Below are positions 52,074 to 60,444 of a stretch of DNA of 64,000 nt, piece after piece. Under the pieces are notes generated by a model. The model did no database searches and had not been told where the DNA came from. It saw only the letters and a program-made list of their open reading frames with translations. Where the stretch lies: the NCBI GenBank assembly GCA_024280755.1, contig JAJRPN010000006.1, positions 62,001 through 126,000 on the forward strand, in the 5' to 3' direction. The position numbers were made by a program, and so were the translations under genes. How positions within the stretch are numbered: position 1 is the stretch's first letter; every line of letters starts with the position of its first letter. This DNA is from Planctomycetota bacterium (GTDB taxonomy: Bacteria > Planctomycetota > Phycisphaerae > Phycisphaerales > UBA1924).

Positions 52074-53177
52074 TTAAAGCTCTAAATGAGCTTGCTCTGC
52101 CCCGTGCGCCCGCCAATGCTCGATTGCTTCATAAATTTCGGCGTCGGTCTTTGCTTCCCGGAGGGCGTTTTTCAAAGGCCGACAGTGCCCGCCATTGATC
52201 TGCTTGCCAAGCAGATTCGCCTTCTGACGAAACACATGCCTGGCATGGTCGCTGTCTCGATATTCAATCATGCGATCGAAAAAACCTAAGAGCATATTGA
52301 GCTTCTCGTCTTCGCTAGGAAGTAGATCAGACAGATCGATCGCTCCGACAGCCTCGCTATCGCTCGGGTCAATTCCTTGCTCGACCGCCCGCTGTTGCAA
52401 TGCCCAGCCCAGTCGAAACAGCCAAGGGTTTGAGAACGATCCTCGCCCGATCATTACGCCCGCGCATCCGGTATGGTGCATCATCGCAATCACATCGTTC
52501 TCCGATTTGATATCGCCGTTGCCGATGACGGGAACGCCGGGGTTGTGCGCACGAACATCGTCCACCACGCGCTTGATCCCATCAAGATCGCACTCGCCTT
52601 TGAACTTCTGTTTGGTCGTGCGCCCATGCACGGTGATCATCGCGGCCCCGCGTTCGCAAAGCCCAACGGCGAGCGTGCTGGCCACGCCATCGAGCTTGGC
52701 CTGATGGTTCCATCCGAGCCTCATTTTGGCCGTCAGAGGCACATGCTTGGGCAGTGCTTCACGGAGTTGCTCAAACATACTCAGCGTGCGATCAACATCA
52801 CACATCAGCTTCGAGCCGCCATCCTTCTTGGTCACCTTGTCGACCGGGCAGCCCATATTGATATCAACAACCTGGGCCCCGTTATCGACGCACCACTGGG
52901 CACCTTGGGCAAGAATATCCGCATCTGAGCCATAGAGCTGCATGCACACCGGGCGATCGAGTTCATTGGTCATTGCAATCCTGTGCGAGGTCTCTTGCGA
53001 GAGAAGCAAGCCCTGCGGGCTGAGCAGGTCTGTGCAAGCAAGCCCAACGCCTCCCAGCTCTCGGCAAGTAATCCGCCACGCCAAATCACACCATCCAGCA
53101 ATCGGCGCAAGCAACAAGTTCGAGCCAAGCTCGACGGCCCCATCGGGGCACTTTAATGTCAGTGGGTGTCCAATCAC
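52074..53177 (-). CDS. tRNA-dihydrouridine synthase (Dus family)
   Basis: 367 residues. FMN-dependent reduction of uridine in tRNA D loops. NLLLAPIAGWCDLAWRITCR, VCMQLYGSDADILAQGAQWC, VVDINMGCPVDKVTKKDGGS (catalytic Cys about 110), AKMRLGWN, ITVHGRTTKQKF, VPVIGNGDI and VMIGRGSFSNPWLF are the Dus landmarks. Closest by motif to the DusB type, with a 30-residue insertion before the C-terminal helical domain. Confidence 0.92.
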   Translation of the reverse strand: MIGHPLTLKCPDGAVELGSNLLLAPIAGWCDLAWRITCRELGGVGLACTDLLSPQGLLLSQETSHRIAMTNELDRPVCMQLYGSDADILAQGAQWCVDNGAQVVDINMGCPVDKVTKKDGGSKLMCDVDRTLSMFEQLREALPKHVPLTAKMRLGWNHQAKLDGVASTLAVGLCERGAAMITVHGRTTKQKFKGECDLDGIKRVVDDVRAHNPGVPVIGNGDIKSENDVIAMMHHTGCAGVMIGRGSFSNPWLFRLGWALQQRAVEQGIDPSDSEAVGAIDLSDLLPSEDEKLNMLLGFFDRMIEYRDSDHARHVFRQKANLLGKQINGGHCRPLKNALREAKTDAEIYEAIEHWRAHGAEQAHLEL

Positions 53178-53405
53178 GGTTAATTGTAGGGTGAAAACTC
53201 AATACTGAGGGGGTTTGAGTGCTCACAAATAGGAGTTATCCACAATTTTGAAAATTAATCCTTGTTTCAGTTGAGAGCTATTTGCTGTTTCTAGAAAAAG
53301 AGTATGCATAGAATAGATGGTCGTGCTTTGAGTCAGAATATTACGGTTTGGCAACGGCGTTAATTCACTTCTTTGTGATCCGTGAATCAAGTAGGAGTAA
53401 GCGTC

Positions 53406-54683
53406 ATGAATGCGGTCCAGATGAAAATAAGTTTGTGTTTGAGCATAATTTTGACACTGATATTTTGTAGCGGGTGCGGAGAGTTGAGGGTGCGGCCTAA
53501 GCGAGCGTACAACACGAATGACGCATTAATAGAACTGAATATTGAATCAGCTATATCGAGAATGATCAGTGAATACTATGGGACTACTTTGCCTGAAACG
53601 AGAAAAGATACGCGAGATACAATTGTCAGTAAGGTTTTGATAGTGACCGATATACACTACCATGATTTTATCGAATCTGTGAGCGTGTTCAAAAAAAAGA
53701 AAGATACTGCGGCAGAGATTGGTGTAGTCGCAGCTTCAGGTGTCGCTTCGCTCATTCATCCATTGAGTACAGCTCAAATATTTTCGCAGGTCTCTGTAGG
53801 GATTCAATCTTCGAACATTGCAGTCAATAAGAATTTTTTCTATGAGCAAACGATTCCTGTTTTAATTTCAAGCATGAATGCAAGGCGACTTACGGTTCGG
53901 GCAGACATTGTACGAAATGTGAAACTCGGAACTCAAAATTATCCTCTTCAGGCAGCCCTTGCAGATTTAGATCGGTACTACAACGCGGGTACCTTTGAAG
54001 GTGCGGTTGAGTTGATTGCAAAGAAGGCTGGAGATGAGAAGAAAGAGGCTGAGGAGCGAATCAATAAGGCTTATGAAGATGCACTGAAGAAGGCCGAAAA
54101 GGCGACAAAGGAGTACGAGCTTGAAAAAGAGTTGTTAATTTCAAGCATGAGTGACATGGAAGCAATGACTGGATTGATTGATCAAGCAGTCAAGGGCTTC
54201 AGAGATTATATTAGAGCGAGTGGGGATGAAAAAAATGCTATCCGCTTAATCCAGTCGGAGTTATACGATCTTGTCGCACCCCGAAAGCCTCTGGAGTCTG
54301 AGTCATCAGAAATAAACAATTTCCTTGGGACAGCCGTGGGGCAAGTTGAAGGAGTAGCGAGATTCGAGATAAAAGAATACAACAGCTTTCAGGTTACAGA
54401 GGAACCATCAACAGTATCTAAAGTGCCGCCTACCAATTTGCTTACGAATTTTGAAGCACTGCTCACAACTCTTCGATCTGATTATACACCCAGAAATAGG
54501 GAACTTGTAGCGAATCTAGTGATTATGGTTCGTGAACTAATTCGTACTCAGGCAGATGGTGGAGGAGAGGCTGGCAGTGAGAGCGAATCGGAAGAGTCTG
54601 AAGCGGGCGGCAATGCTGGTGATGAACCAAGCGTAGATGGCAATGGCAGGACGCAGTTCATAGAGGTAGACTTGAATGAGTAG
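53406..54683 (+). CDS. Lipoprotein of unknown function, coiled-coil middle
   Basis: 425 residues. Start at 53406 with AGGAG eight bases upstream. N-terminal signal SIILTLIFCSGC fits a lipobox with lipidated Cys. An alpha/beta N-terminal domain (TIVSKVLIVTDIHYHDFIES), a Gly/Ala membrane-like stretch, a coiled-coil segment (EAEERINKAYEDALKKAEKA) and a Ser/Glu/Gly-rich low-complexity tail follow. Base composition is clearly more AT-rich and codon use less regular than most neighbours, suggesting a recent arrival. Not recognised. Confidence 0.7.
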   Translation: MNAVQMKISLCLSIILTLIFCSGCGELRVRPKRAYNTNDALIELNIESAISRMISEYYGTTLPETRKDTRDTIVSKVLIVTDIHYHDFIESVSVFKKKKDTAAEIGVVAASGVASLIHPLSTAQIFSQVSVGIQSSNIAVNKNFFYEQTIPVLISSMNARRLTVRADIVRNVKLGTQNYPLQAALADLDRYYNAGTFEGAVELIAKKAGDEKKEAEERINKAYEDALKKAEKATKEYELEKELLISSMSDMEAMTGLIDQAVKGFRDYIRASGDEKNAIRLIQSELYDLVAPRKPLESESSEINNFLGTAVGQVEGVARFEIKEYNSFQVTEEPSTVSKVPPTNLLTNFEALLTTLRSDYTPRNRELVANLVIMVRELIRTQADGGGEAGSESESEESEAGGNAGDEPSVDGNGRTQFIEVDLNE

Positions 54684-54732
54684 TTCGATCTAGTCTCCGG
54701 AAATAATAAACCAAATACAAATGGGGTAAGCA

Positions 54733-54996
54733 ATGGGATCAAAAACACCAAAGTTAGAAGGGTCGCCGACTCAGGGTCATTTTTTTCGAAGATTTACCGG
54801 CATGACAAAGTCGATGGCGAATAAAGTTCGGGCTTCTGAAGTATCAAAGTATGGGGCATCAGGGAGTGATTCACTTGTCCGAGTGACTGGACCAAGGAGT
54901 GCGGGTGGGGTATGGTGGGTGAAGGCTGAACATGTTCATAGCAAATGGAAAGCAAAAAATCTAAATACGCGAGCTACTTGGCCCAATGGTAATTAG
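54733..54996 (+). CDS. Small basic protein, uncertain
   Basis: 87 residues; GSPTQGHFFRRFTGMTKSMA, SGSDSLVRVTGPRSAGGVWW, AEHVHSKWKAKN. Rich in Lys, Ser and Gly, no family recognised. GGGGT lies nine bases before ATG. It follows the AT-rich lipoprotein gene by 49 bases in the same direction and shares its composition, so it may belong to the same inserted segment. Confidence 0.4.
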   Translation: MGSKTPKLEGSPTQGHFFRRFTGMTKSMANKVRASEVSKYGASGSDSLVRVTGPRSAGGVWWVKAEHVHSKWKAKNLNTRATWPNGN

Positions 54997-55009
54997 ACGG
55001 ACCTAATGT

Positions 55010-55522
55010 TCACATCGCCATCGCTGCGAAGTAAAACATCAACACCACGCCCGCCATCACCGCAGCAGCCAGATCGTCGAGCAAGATGCCCCACCCGCCC
55101 GCGTACTTCTGCATCGCGCCCGCGGGCCAAGGCTTGAAGATATCGAACGCGCGGAACAACAAGAATGCTCCGAGCAATGCGCCCATGATCGCCAGCGGCG
55201 AGCCGAGCATGCCAGCGGGGATCATCATCAAGGTGATCGCTTGCCCTGCGGTTTCATCCGCAACAACCTCGGATGGGTCTTTGCCCCATTTTGCCTCGGC
55301 TTCGTGCCCAAAGAGAATGCACGAGGCGCTATAGATGACCAGAATCAGCACCATCGTCAGGTAGTAGATCCAACTGAGCGAAGTGCCCGGGCCGATCCCG
55401 GCGAAAATAAAGATTCCGGCAAGCGCGACCGGAGGCATCGAGCCCCATGTACCCGACATCGGAAAATGCCCGAGCCCGTTGGTGGTTAAAAAAGCCTGCG
55501 TGGTGCGTCCCATTGTGTTCAT
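55010..55522 (-). CDS. pgpA: Phosphatidylglycerophosphatase A-type protein
   Basis: 170 residues. Removes the phosphate of phosphatidylglycerophosphate to give phosphatidylglycerol. TTNGLGHFPMSGTWGSMPPV, a membrane stretch, then KWGKDPSEVVADETAGQAIT (conserved DPxExVxDE metal/phosphate site), AFLLFRAFDIFKPWPAGAMQ and GWGILLDDLAAAVMAG are the PgpA signature blocks. ATG at 55522 follows AAGGA; the longer frame would translate the palindrome at 55551-55627. It lies directly after the pgsA gene, whose product makes its substrate. Confidence 0.92.
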   Translation of the reverse strand: MNTMGRTTQAFLTTNGLGHFPMSGTWGSMPPVALAGIFIFAGIGPGTSLSWIYYLTMVLILVIYSASCILFGHEAEAKWGKDPSEVVADETAGQAITLMMIPAGMLGSPLAIMGALLGAFLLFRAFDIFKPWPAGAMQKYAGGWGILLDDLAAAVMAGVVLMFYFAAMAM

Positions 55523-55550
55523 CGAAAGATTCCTTTGGGATTTGTCTGTA

Positions 55551-55627
55551 CGAGCCGCGACCGTAAGGGAGTGGTCTTTTCTTTTATCTCGGCTCAATGA
55601 AGACCGCTCCCTTACGGTCGCGGCTCG
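55551..55627. repeat. Second palindrome family, copy between pgpA and pgsA
   Basis: 28-base arms (starting CGAGCCGCGACCGTAAGGGA) around a 21-base centre, total 77 bases. Same family as 24018-24092. Here the stem carries TAAGGG paired with CCCTTA where the mqnE copy has TGAGGG paired with CCCTCA, plus one G-T mismatch. Could act as a strong hairpin in the pgsA-pgpA transcript. Confidence 0.92.
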
Positions 55628-55640
55628 TTAAGACAGATGC

Positions 55641-56504
55641 TTACCGCTTTTTGGTATTCTGACCGCCGGTCGCCGTTTTGGGGCGTGCCTTGCCGGATTG
55701 GCTGCCGCCTTTGGTCGATTTGCGAGCCTTTTTGCCTCGCATGAGTTCGAGCATTCGTGCTTGCTCGTTCATCGTGTGCTGGAGTGCTTTGCCAATGTAC
55801 GGCAGGCCAGAGAAAATCGTTGTAACCAGTGTCGCCCAAACGAGTAAGGTGATGACGAGCCGCCCTGTGGAGTCTGGCCCTGGCGATCCAAAGGCTACAA
55901 TCAGCAAGATCAGCGGGATCGTGATCGATTGCAGGATCATCTTCGCTTTGCCCATTGAGCCGGCCGAGAAATCAACGCCTTCCGCTTCATATGCCCCCCG
56001 GATCGAGGTGACCAGGAGTTCCCGAAGGATCAATGCAACGACCATCCACCCAGCAACGCCAGAAATCTGCATGGTTGAGCCGGTCGCTGCGATCGTGGCA
56101 TTGAAGGCCGGCGTCGCGAGCATGACGAACCCGCCGAGGATCAGCAGCTTGTCTGCCATCGGGTCCATAATTCGGCCAAACTTCGACTCGACATTCCACT
56201 TGCGAGCAAGGTGTCCATCGAGGGCATCGGTGATGGCCGCGATGATAAAAATGACCGTCGCCGCGATCAAAAGTCCTGTTCCTTGCTGGGCTATTTCGCC
56301 AAGTCGATCAGTACCAGTAGCTTGTGCGACGATCGTTCGCGGCTCGACATTCGAGAGCAAGATCACAAAGACCCACGCGAGCACTACCCTGCCCAGTGTG
56401 AGCATGTTGGGGATGTGCATTTTGCGGGAGGGTTGGGCTTGTTGCATGAGTATGTGGGGTGAAACCATGCGACGATCATAGAGACCTGATCTTGGATCTG
56501 CCAT
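55641..56504 (-). CDS. pgsA: CDP-diacylglycerol-glycerol-3-phosphate 3-phosphatidyltransferase
   Basis: 287 residues. Membrane enzyme making phosphatidylglycerophosphate from CDP-diacylglycerol. HIPNMLTLGRVVLAWVFVIL opens the domain, and the CDP-alcohol phosphotransferase motif DALDGHLARK ... GRIMDPMAD is intact. Several membrane segments follow (GVAGWMVVALILRELLVTSI; ITIPLILLIVAFG). The last 50 residues are a Lys/Gly/Ser-rich basic tail (MRGKKARKSTKGGSQSGKAR) beyond the usual family end. ATG at 56504 follows GGAG; 56468 is an alternative. Upstream of pgpA, probably co-transcribed with it. Confidence 0.93.
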   Translation of the reverse strand: MADPRSGLYDRRMVSPHILMQQAQPSRKMHIPNMLTLGRVVLAWVFVILLSNVEPRTIVAQATGTDRLGEIAQQGTGLLIAATVIFIIAAITDALDGHLARKWNVESKFGRIMDPMADKLLILGGFVMLATPAFNATIAATGSTMQISGVAGWMVVALILRELLVTSIRGAYEAEGVDFSAGSMGKAKMILQSITIPLILLIVAFGSPGPDSTGRLVITLLVWATLVTTIFSGLPYIGKALQHTMNEQARMLELMRGKKARKSTKGGSQSGKARPKTATGGQNTKKR

Positions 56505-56795
56505 CCCCACGCTCCGCTTGAGGCTCAATATTTTTGATCTTGAATTCTGCCTGATCGTTGCGCAGATTTTGGCGGACACAATCGCGTTGTATGTGCGAGA
56601 AATGGGGCTTTGAGTTGAACGATTCGCCGAATGGCTCTATCCTCCATGTCTCGGGTTGGGGTGCGGTGCGCTCCATTGGCCGAGAGTCTATCCAAGGCTC
56701 TGGTTTGGTATCCATAATGAAGGTATCAGCCCTGGAGCTTTGATCGTTGATAGTGTCAGCATGCAACCCTTCACAGGGCATTTGAAAGAGACACG

Positions 56796-57836
56796 GTGGA
56801 ACAGATCATCTCTCCGATTGCGTTGTACCTCATCTGTGCCCTTGGCGCCGCTGGCGTCGCCCTCGCGCTCCCTCGCAAGGGGCTCGCACACACCAAAGAC
56901 AAAGCCTTCCAGTATGGCGGCGCGGTGATTGTCGCGTCGGCCTTTGGGTTTGCTGCGTTGCTCATGGGGCTCAAAGCATCTGATGCGGGCAACCCGATGC
57001 CCAACTTGTTCTTCTATCCATTCGCATTCGTTGCCATTGGTGCATCGGTTCGCATGATCACTCACAAACGCCCGGTCTATTCGGCGTTGTACTTCATTAT
57101 GACCATTATCGCATCGTGCGGGATGTACATCCTGCTCTCGGCAGAGTTCATGGCGTTCGCGTTGGTCATAATCTATGCAGGTGCGATCCTGATTACCTAC
57201 CTCTTTGTCATCATGCTTGCGACCCAAGCGCCAACAAGCGACAACGAGGACGATTTAACAGATGTCGATGCGGTTGCCCGCGAGCCGATGCTTGCGACAG
57301 CGATCGGGTTTGTGATGGTCGGTCTGATCACCGCTGCGATGTTCGGCGGCATCGGCGAGCTCTCAAGCCCGAAGATGACCCAAGCCCAAGCACAGAACTC
57401 GGTGCTTGCCTACTTGCCTAAGAAGGTCGACAAGATTCTTGATCGTGCAGGCTTGCTCGAAGATGGCTGGGCTGTATCCCGCGATCTCGACACCGGCATG
57501 GCCGTGATGGATCCTGATGCTCGCACAATCCAGATCGAGCTTGCAGGCAAGGACGATCACGGGGACGATACGGTGCTTGCGACACGCACCTTAACGAGTG
57601 AAGATTGGCCCGAAGCACTCGCTGCGGATAACCTCGATCGGCTCGGTTTTAACCTGCTCAACGATCATCCAATAATGATTGAGGTCGCGGGCATTATTTT
57701 GCTTATGGCGATGCTGGGCGCGACCGTCTTGGCACGCAAGCATACTGAACTCGAAGACGCACTTAAGGCGGCCCAAGCTCGCAAGCTGGGCACCATGTTC
57801 CATGATGATGGGGAACCATCAGGAGGGCAGGCATGA
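56796..57836 (+). CDS. nuoJ: NADH-quinone oxidoreductase subunit J
   Basis: 346 residues, five membrane segments. Proton-pumping membrane arm of Complex I. RPVYSALYFIMTIIASCGMY, LLSAEFMAFALVIIYAGAIL and ITYLFVIMLATQ are the family core. The typical protein is near 170-200 residues. Here about 110 extra residues (about 185-305) separate the fourth membrane segment from the last one (IMIEVAGIILLMAMLGATVL), and a 40-residue tail follows. GTG start; the ribosome site is weak. First gene of nuoJKLMN; pgsA diverges upstream, so nuoA-I are elsewhere. Confidence 0.92.
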   Translation: MEQIISPIALYLICALGAAGVALALPRKGLAHTKDKAFQYGGAVIVASAFGFAALLMGLKASDAGNPMPNLFFYPFAFVAIGASVRMITHKRPVYSALYFIMTIIASCGMYILLSAEFMAFALVIIYAGAILITYLFVIMLATQAPTSDNEDDLTDVDAVAREPMLATAIGFVMVGLITAAMFGGIGELSSPKMTQAQAQNSVLAYLPKKVDKILDRAGLLEDGWAVSRDLDTGMAVMDPDARTIQIELAGKDDHGDDTVLATRTLTSEDWPEALAADNLDRLGFNLLNDHPIMIEVAGIILLMAMLGATVLARKHTELEDALKAAQARKLGTMFHDDGEPSGGQA

Positions 57837-58195
57837 TGCACGCCTTTGAAACTTTACAACTCGCACAACTAGCATTCCCCGCAGAGATGAATAACTCGGT
57901 GCTTGCGCCGTATTTGTTTGTGTCGGCTGCGATGTTCTGCATCGGTCTGATCGGATTCATGACGCGCAAGAATATGATCATCATGTTCCTGTGTACCGAA
58001 CTGATGTTCCAAGCGGCTGGTCTCTCGCTCATCGCGTTTGGTCGTCATCATCTTGGATCTGATGGCCAAACATTTGTCATCTTTGTGCTGACTGTTGCTG
58101 CTGCTGAAGCAGCGATGGCGTTGGCACTCGTTGTCTTGCTCTTCCGTCATCGCGAATCACTCAGTGCCTCGGCCTGGAAGGAACTCAACGGATGA
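57833..58195 (+). CDS. nuoK: NADH-quinone oxidoreductase subunit K
   Basis: 120 residues, three membrane segments. LFVSAAMFCIGLIGFMTRKN, MIIMFLCTELMFQAAGLSLI (membrane glutamate of the proton path) and FVIFVLTVAAAEAAMALALV (second glutamate) are conserved NuoK features. It overlaps nuoJ and nuoL by four bases each, a coupled operon. About 20 extra residues at the N-terminus. Confidence 0.95.
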   Translation: MMHAFETLQLAQLAFPAEMNNSVLAPYLFVSAAMFCIGLIGFMTRKNMIIMFLCTELMFQAAGLSLIAFGRHHLGSDGQTFVIFVLTVAAAEAAMALALVVLLFRHRESLSASAWKELNG

Positions 58196-60444
58196 TGACC
58201 GCTTCGATCTTATCCAGCTTTACCAGTTTCGTTTCACCCGCAATGGTGTCTGATGCCTCAGGCGATCATGGCGGCAATGCTTCTGCGCACCTCGCCAATA
58301 TGGTCGAGCATGTCGGCATCGGCCCAAAGTGGGTCCTGCTGATCGTGTTTTTGCCTTTGCTTGGGTTTGTACTCAATGCGATCTACGCAGCGACTTCGAA
58401 TAAAACGAAGCTGCCCGCATGGACGACCATCGCCTTGCTCGCGGCTTCTTTCATCGCCACGCTGGCGATGTTCCTGTCATATGAAGGCACGCCGTACACC
58501 GTGCATGCCTTCGACTGGTTCAACCTGCACTATGGCGATAAATCATTCGTCGCCAACTTCTCCTTCTATGTCGATAAGCTGACCATCCTCTGGATGTTGT
58601 TTGTGACGGGCTTGGCCACGCTCATCGCGTTGTACGCTTCGGAATACATGTCGCACGATATTGGTGCGGGGTATTGTCGATTCTTCGCCGCGTTTGGATT
58701 GTTCGTGTTCTCGATGTCCTGCTTGGTCATGGGCGACAACATGTTGATGTTGTACCTGGGCTGGGAAGGCGTGGGCTTGTGTTCATACCTGTTGATTGGG
58801 TATTTCTACAAGAAGCCGTCGGCTGTGGCCGCCGCGAAAAAGGCGTTCATCGTCAACCGCATCGGCGACCTTGGTTTGGCTTTGGGTATCTATCTGACCT
58901 TCGTTCACTTCGGCACGATTCAGTACGCTGAACTTTTCGCAAACGAAACACTGCATAACTACATCAACGCGGCAGCCGTGGGGGACTTCTCCGGCATTCC
59001 TGGGGAAGCCCAATGGATTGCGTTGCTCTTGATGATCGGTGCATTCGGTAAATCCGCACAGTTCCCGTTGTATGTCTGGCTTCCAGATGCGATGGAAGGC
59101 CCGACCCCCGTATCAGCACTCATCCACGCGGCGACGATGGTGACCGCGGGCGTATATTTGATCGCACGGTTCTACCCTGTGTTCTTGATATCGGAGAATG
59201 CACTTCCGATCGTCGCCTGGATCGGCACGATCACTGCGTTCCTTGCCGCGACGATTGGCATGGCTCAGTTTGATATCAAACGCATCATGGCGTATTCAAC
59301 CGTGTCCCAGCTTGGGTATATGTTCGCTGCGTTGGGAATGCTCTCCACAACCGGGGCGGCATTCCATGTGTTGACCCATGCGTTTTTCAAGGCGTTGTTA
59401 TTCCTCGCGTGTGGTGCCGTTATGCACGGCTTCGCCGGTCAGCTCGATCTCCGCAAACTCTCAGGAGTCGCGTGGATGAAGGGCTGGGGAATCGTCGGCG
59501 TCACGATGCTCATCGGTTGTATGAACCTCGCAGGTTTGCCATACATCACCAGTGGTTTCTACTCCAAAGACATGATCCTCGCTGAGGCGTTCATCACGCC
59601 GGGGTATCGTTTAATTGGTTGGATCTTGGTCATCACCGCGATCATGACCGCGTACTACACCTTCCGTGTTTTCTTCCGCGTCTTCCTCGGCGAACAACAC
59701 GCCGAACCGGGTGAAGATTTTCATGGGGACGATAAGAGCGACTTCCATCCACACGCACCAGGTTGGGCGGTCAACACCGTGTTGATTACGCTTGCGACTT
59801 GTTCAATGCTTGCGATTTCGTTGGCGTATATCGACAAAGCCGAGCATCATGGCTGGGTTGGTTCGATGGTTGCTGAATCAACAGCGTCCTTCCATTCGCC
59901 ATACGCAGGCGCGGTCTACGCAGCTCATGGCGGCGGCGAACTCCACGCGGTCGCCGGTCCTGTCGGACACGCAGCACCGGGTACCGTCCTTGGGATGGAT
60001 GCACACAAGGGGATGATTCTTGTCTCTGGACTCGGTGCAATCTTCGGCGTGTTCGTCGCGGCATACTTCCACGGGCCAAAGGGTTGGCAGGGATTGTTCG
60101 TTGGCGGGCGCACCGAAGCGGGCAAGTGTCGAATGGATGCAGTTGCCAAACGCATGGGTCCAATCCCACGCATGGCCGAGAACAAGTGGTATGTCGATGA
60201 GTTCTACGCGATGGTCTTGGTCACGCCTTTGCGTGTGATCGCACATGTCTTCCATTGGATCGATAAGTTGTTACTCGATGGTTTGGTGAATCTGGTTGGA
60301 TTCCTTCCTCGCGTATTTGCATGGATTATCCGTCCGAGCCAGTCTGGCGTGCTGCAAGGCTACGCCGTGAGTATGGTCGGTGGATTGGCGATCTTGCTCT
60401 TTGTCGTGCTTGTGGTCGTTATGCGAGCAGGAGGTGTAGCATGA
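58192..60444 (+). CDS. nuoL: NADH-quinone oxidoreductase subunit L
   Basis: 750 residues, antiporter-like proton-pumping subunit with many membrane segments and the long lateral helix at its end. Landmarks: FYVDKLTILWMLFVTGLATL, LGWEGVGLCSYLLIGYFYKK (key Glu), QFPLYVWLPDAMEGPTPVSA (Lys-region equivalents), MAYSTVSQLGYMFAALGM and LAGLPYITSGFYSKDMILAE. It exceeds the usual length of about 610-650, with a histidine/glycine-rich insert near 555-600. Overlaps nuoK and nuoM by four bases. Confidence 0.96.
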   Translation: MMTASILSSFTSFVSPAMVSDASGDHGGNASAHLANMVEHVGIGPKWVLLIVFLPLLGFVLNAIYAATSNKTKLPAWTTIALLAASFIATLAMFLSYEGTPYTVHAFDWFNLHYGDKSFVANFSFYVDKLTILWMLFVTGLATLIALYASEYMSHDIGAGYCRFFAAFGLFVFSMSCLVMGDNMLMLYLGWEGVGLCSYLLIGYFYKKPSAVAAAKKAFIVNRIGDLGLALGIYLTFVHFGTIQYAELFANETLHNYINAAAVGDFSGIPGEAQWIALLLMIGAFGKSAQFPLYVWLPDAMEGPTPVSALIHAATMVTAGVYLIARFYPVFLISENALPIVAWIGTITAFLAATIGMAQFDIKRIMAYSTVSQLGYMFAALGMLSTTGAAFHVLTHAFFKALLFLACGAVMHGFAGQLDLRKLSGVAWMKGWGIVGVTMLIGCMNLAGLPYITSGFYSKDMILAEAFITPGYRLIGWILVITAIMTAYYTFRVFFRVFLGEQHAEPGEDFHGDDKSDFHPHAPGWAVNTVLITLATCSMLAISLAYIDKAEHHGWVGSMVAESTASFHSPYAGAVYAAHGGGELHAVAGPVGHAAPGTVLGMDAHKGMILVSGLGAIFGVFVAAYFHGPKGWQGLFVGGRTEAGKCRMDAVAKRMGPIPRMAENKWYVDEFYAMVLVTPLRVIAHVFHWIDKLLLDGLVNLVGFLPRVFAWIIRPSQSGVLQGYAVSMVGGLAILLFVVLVVVMRAGGVA

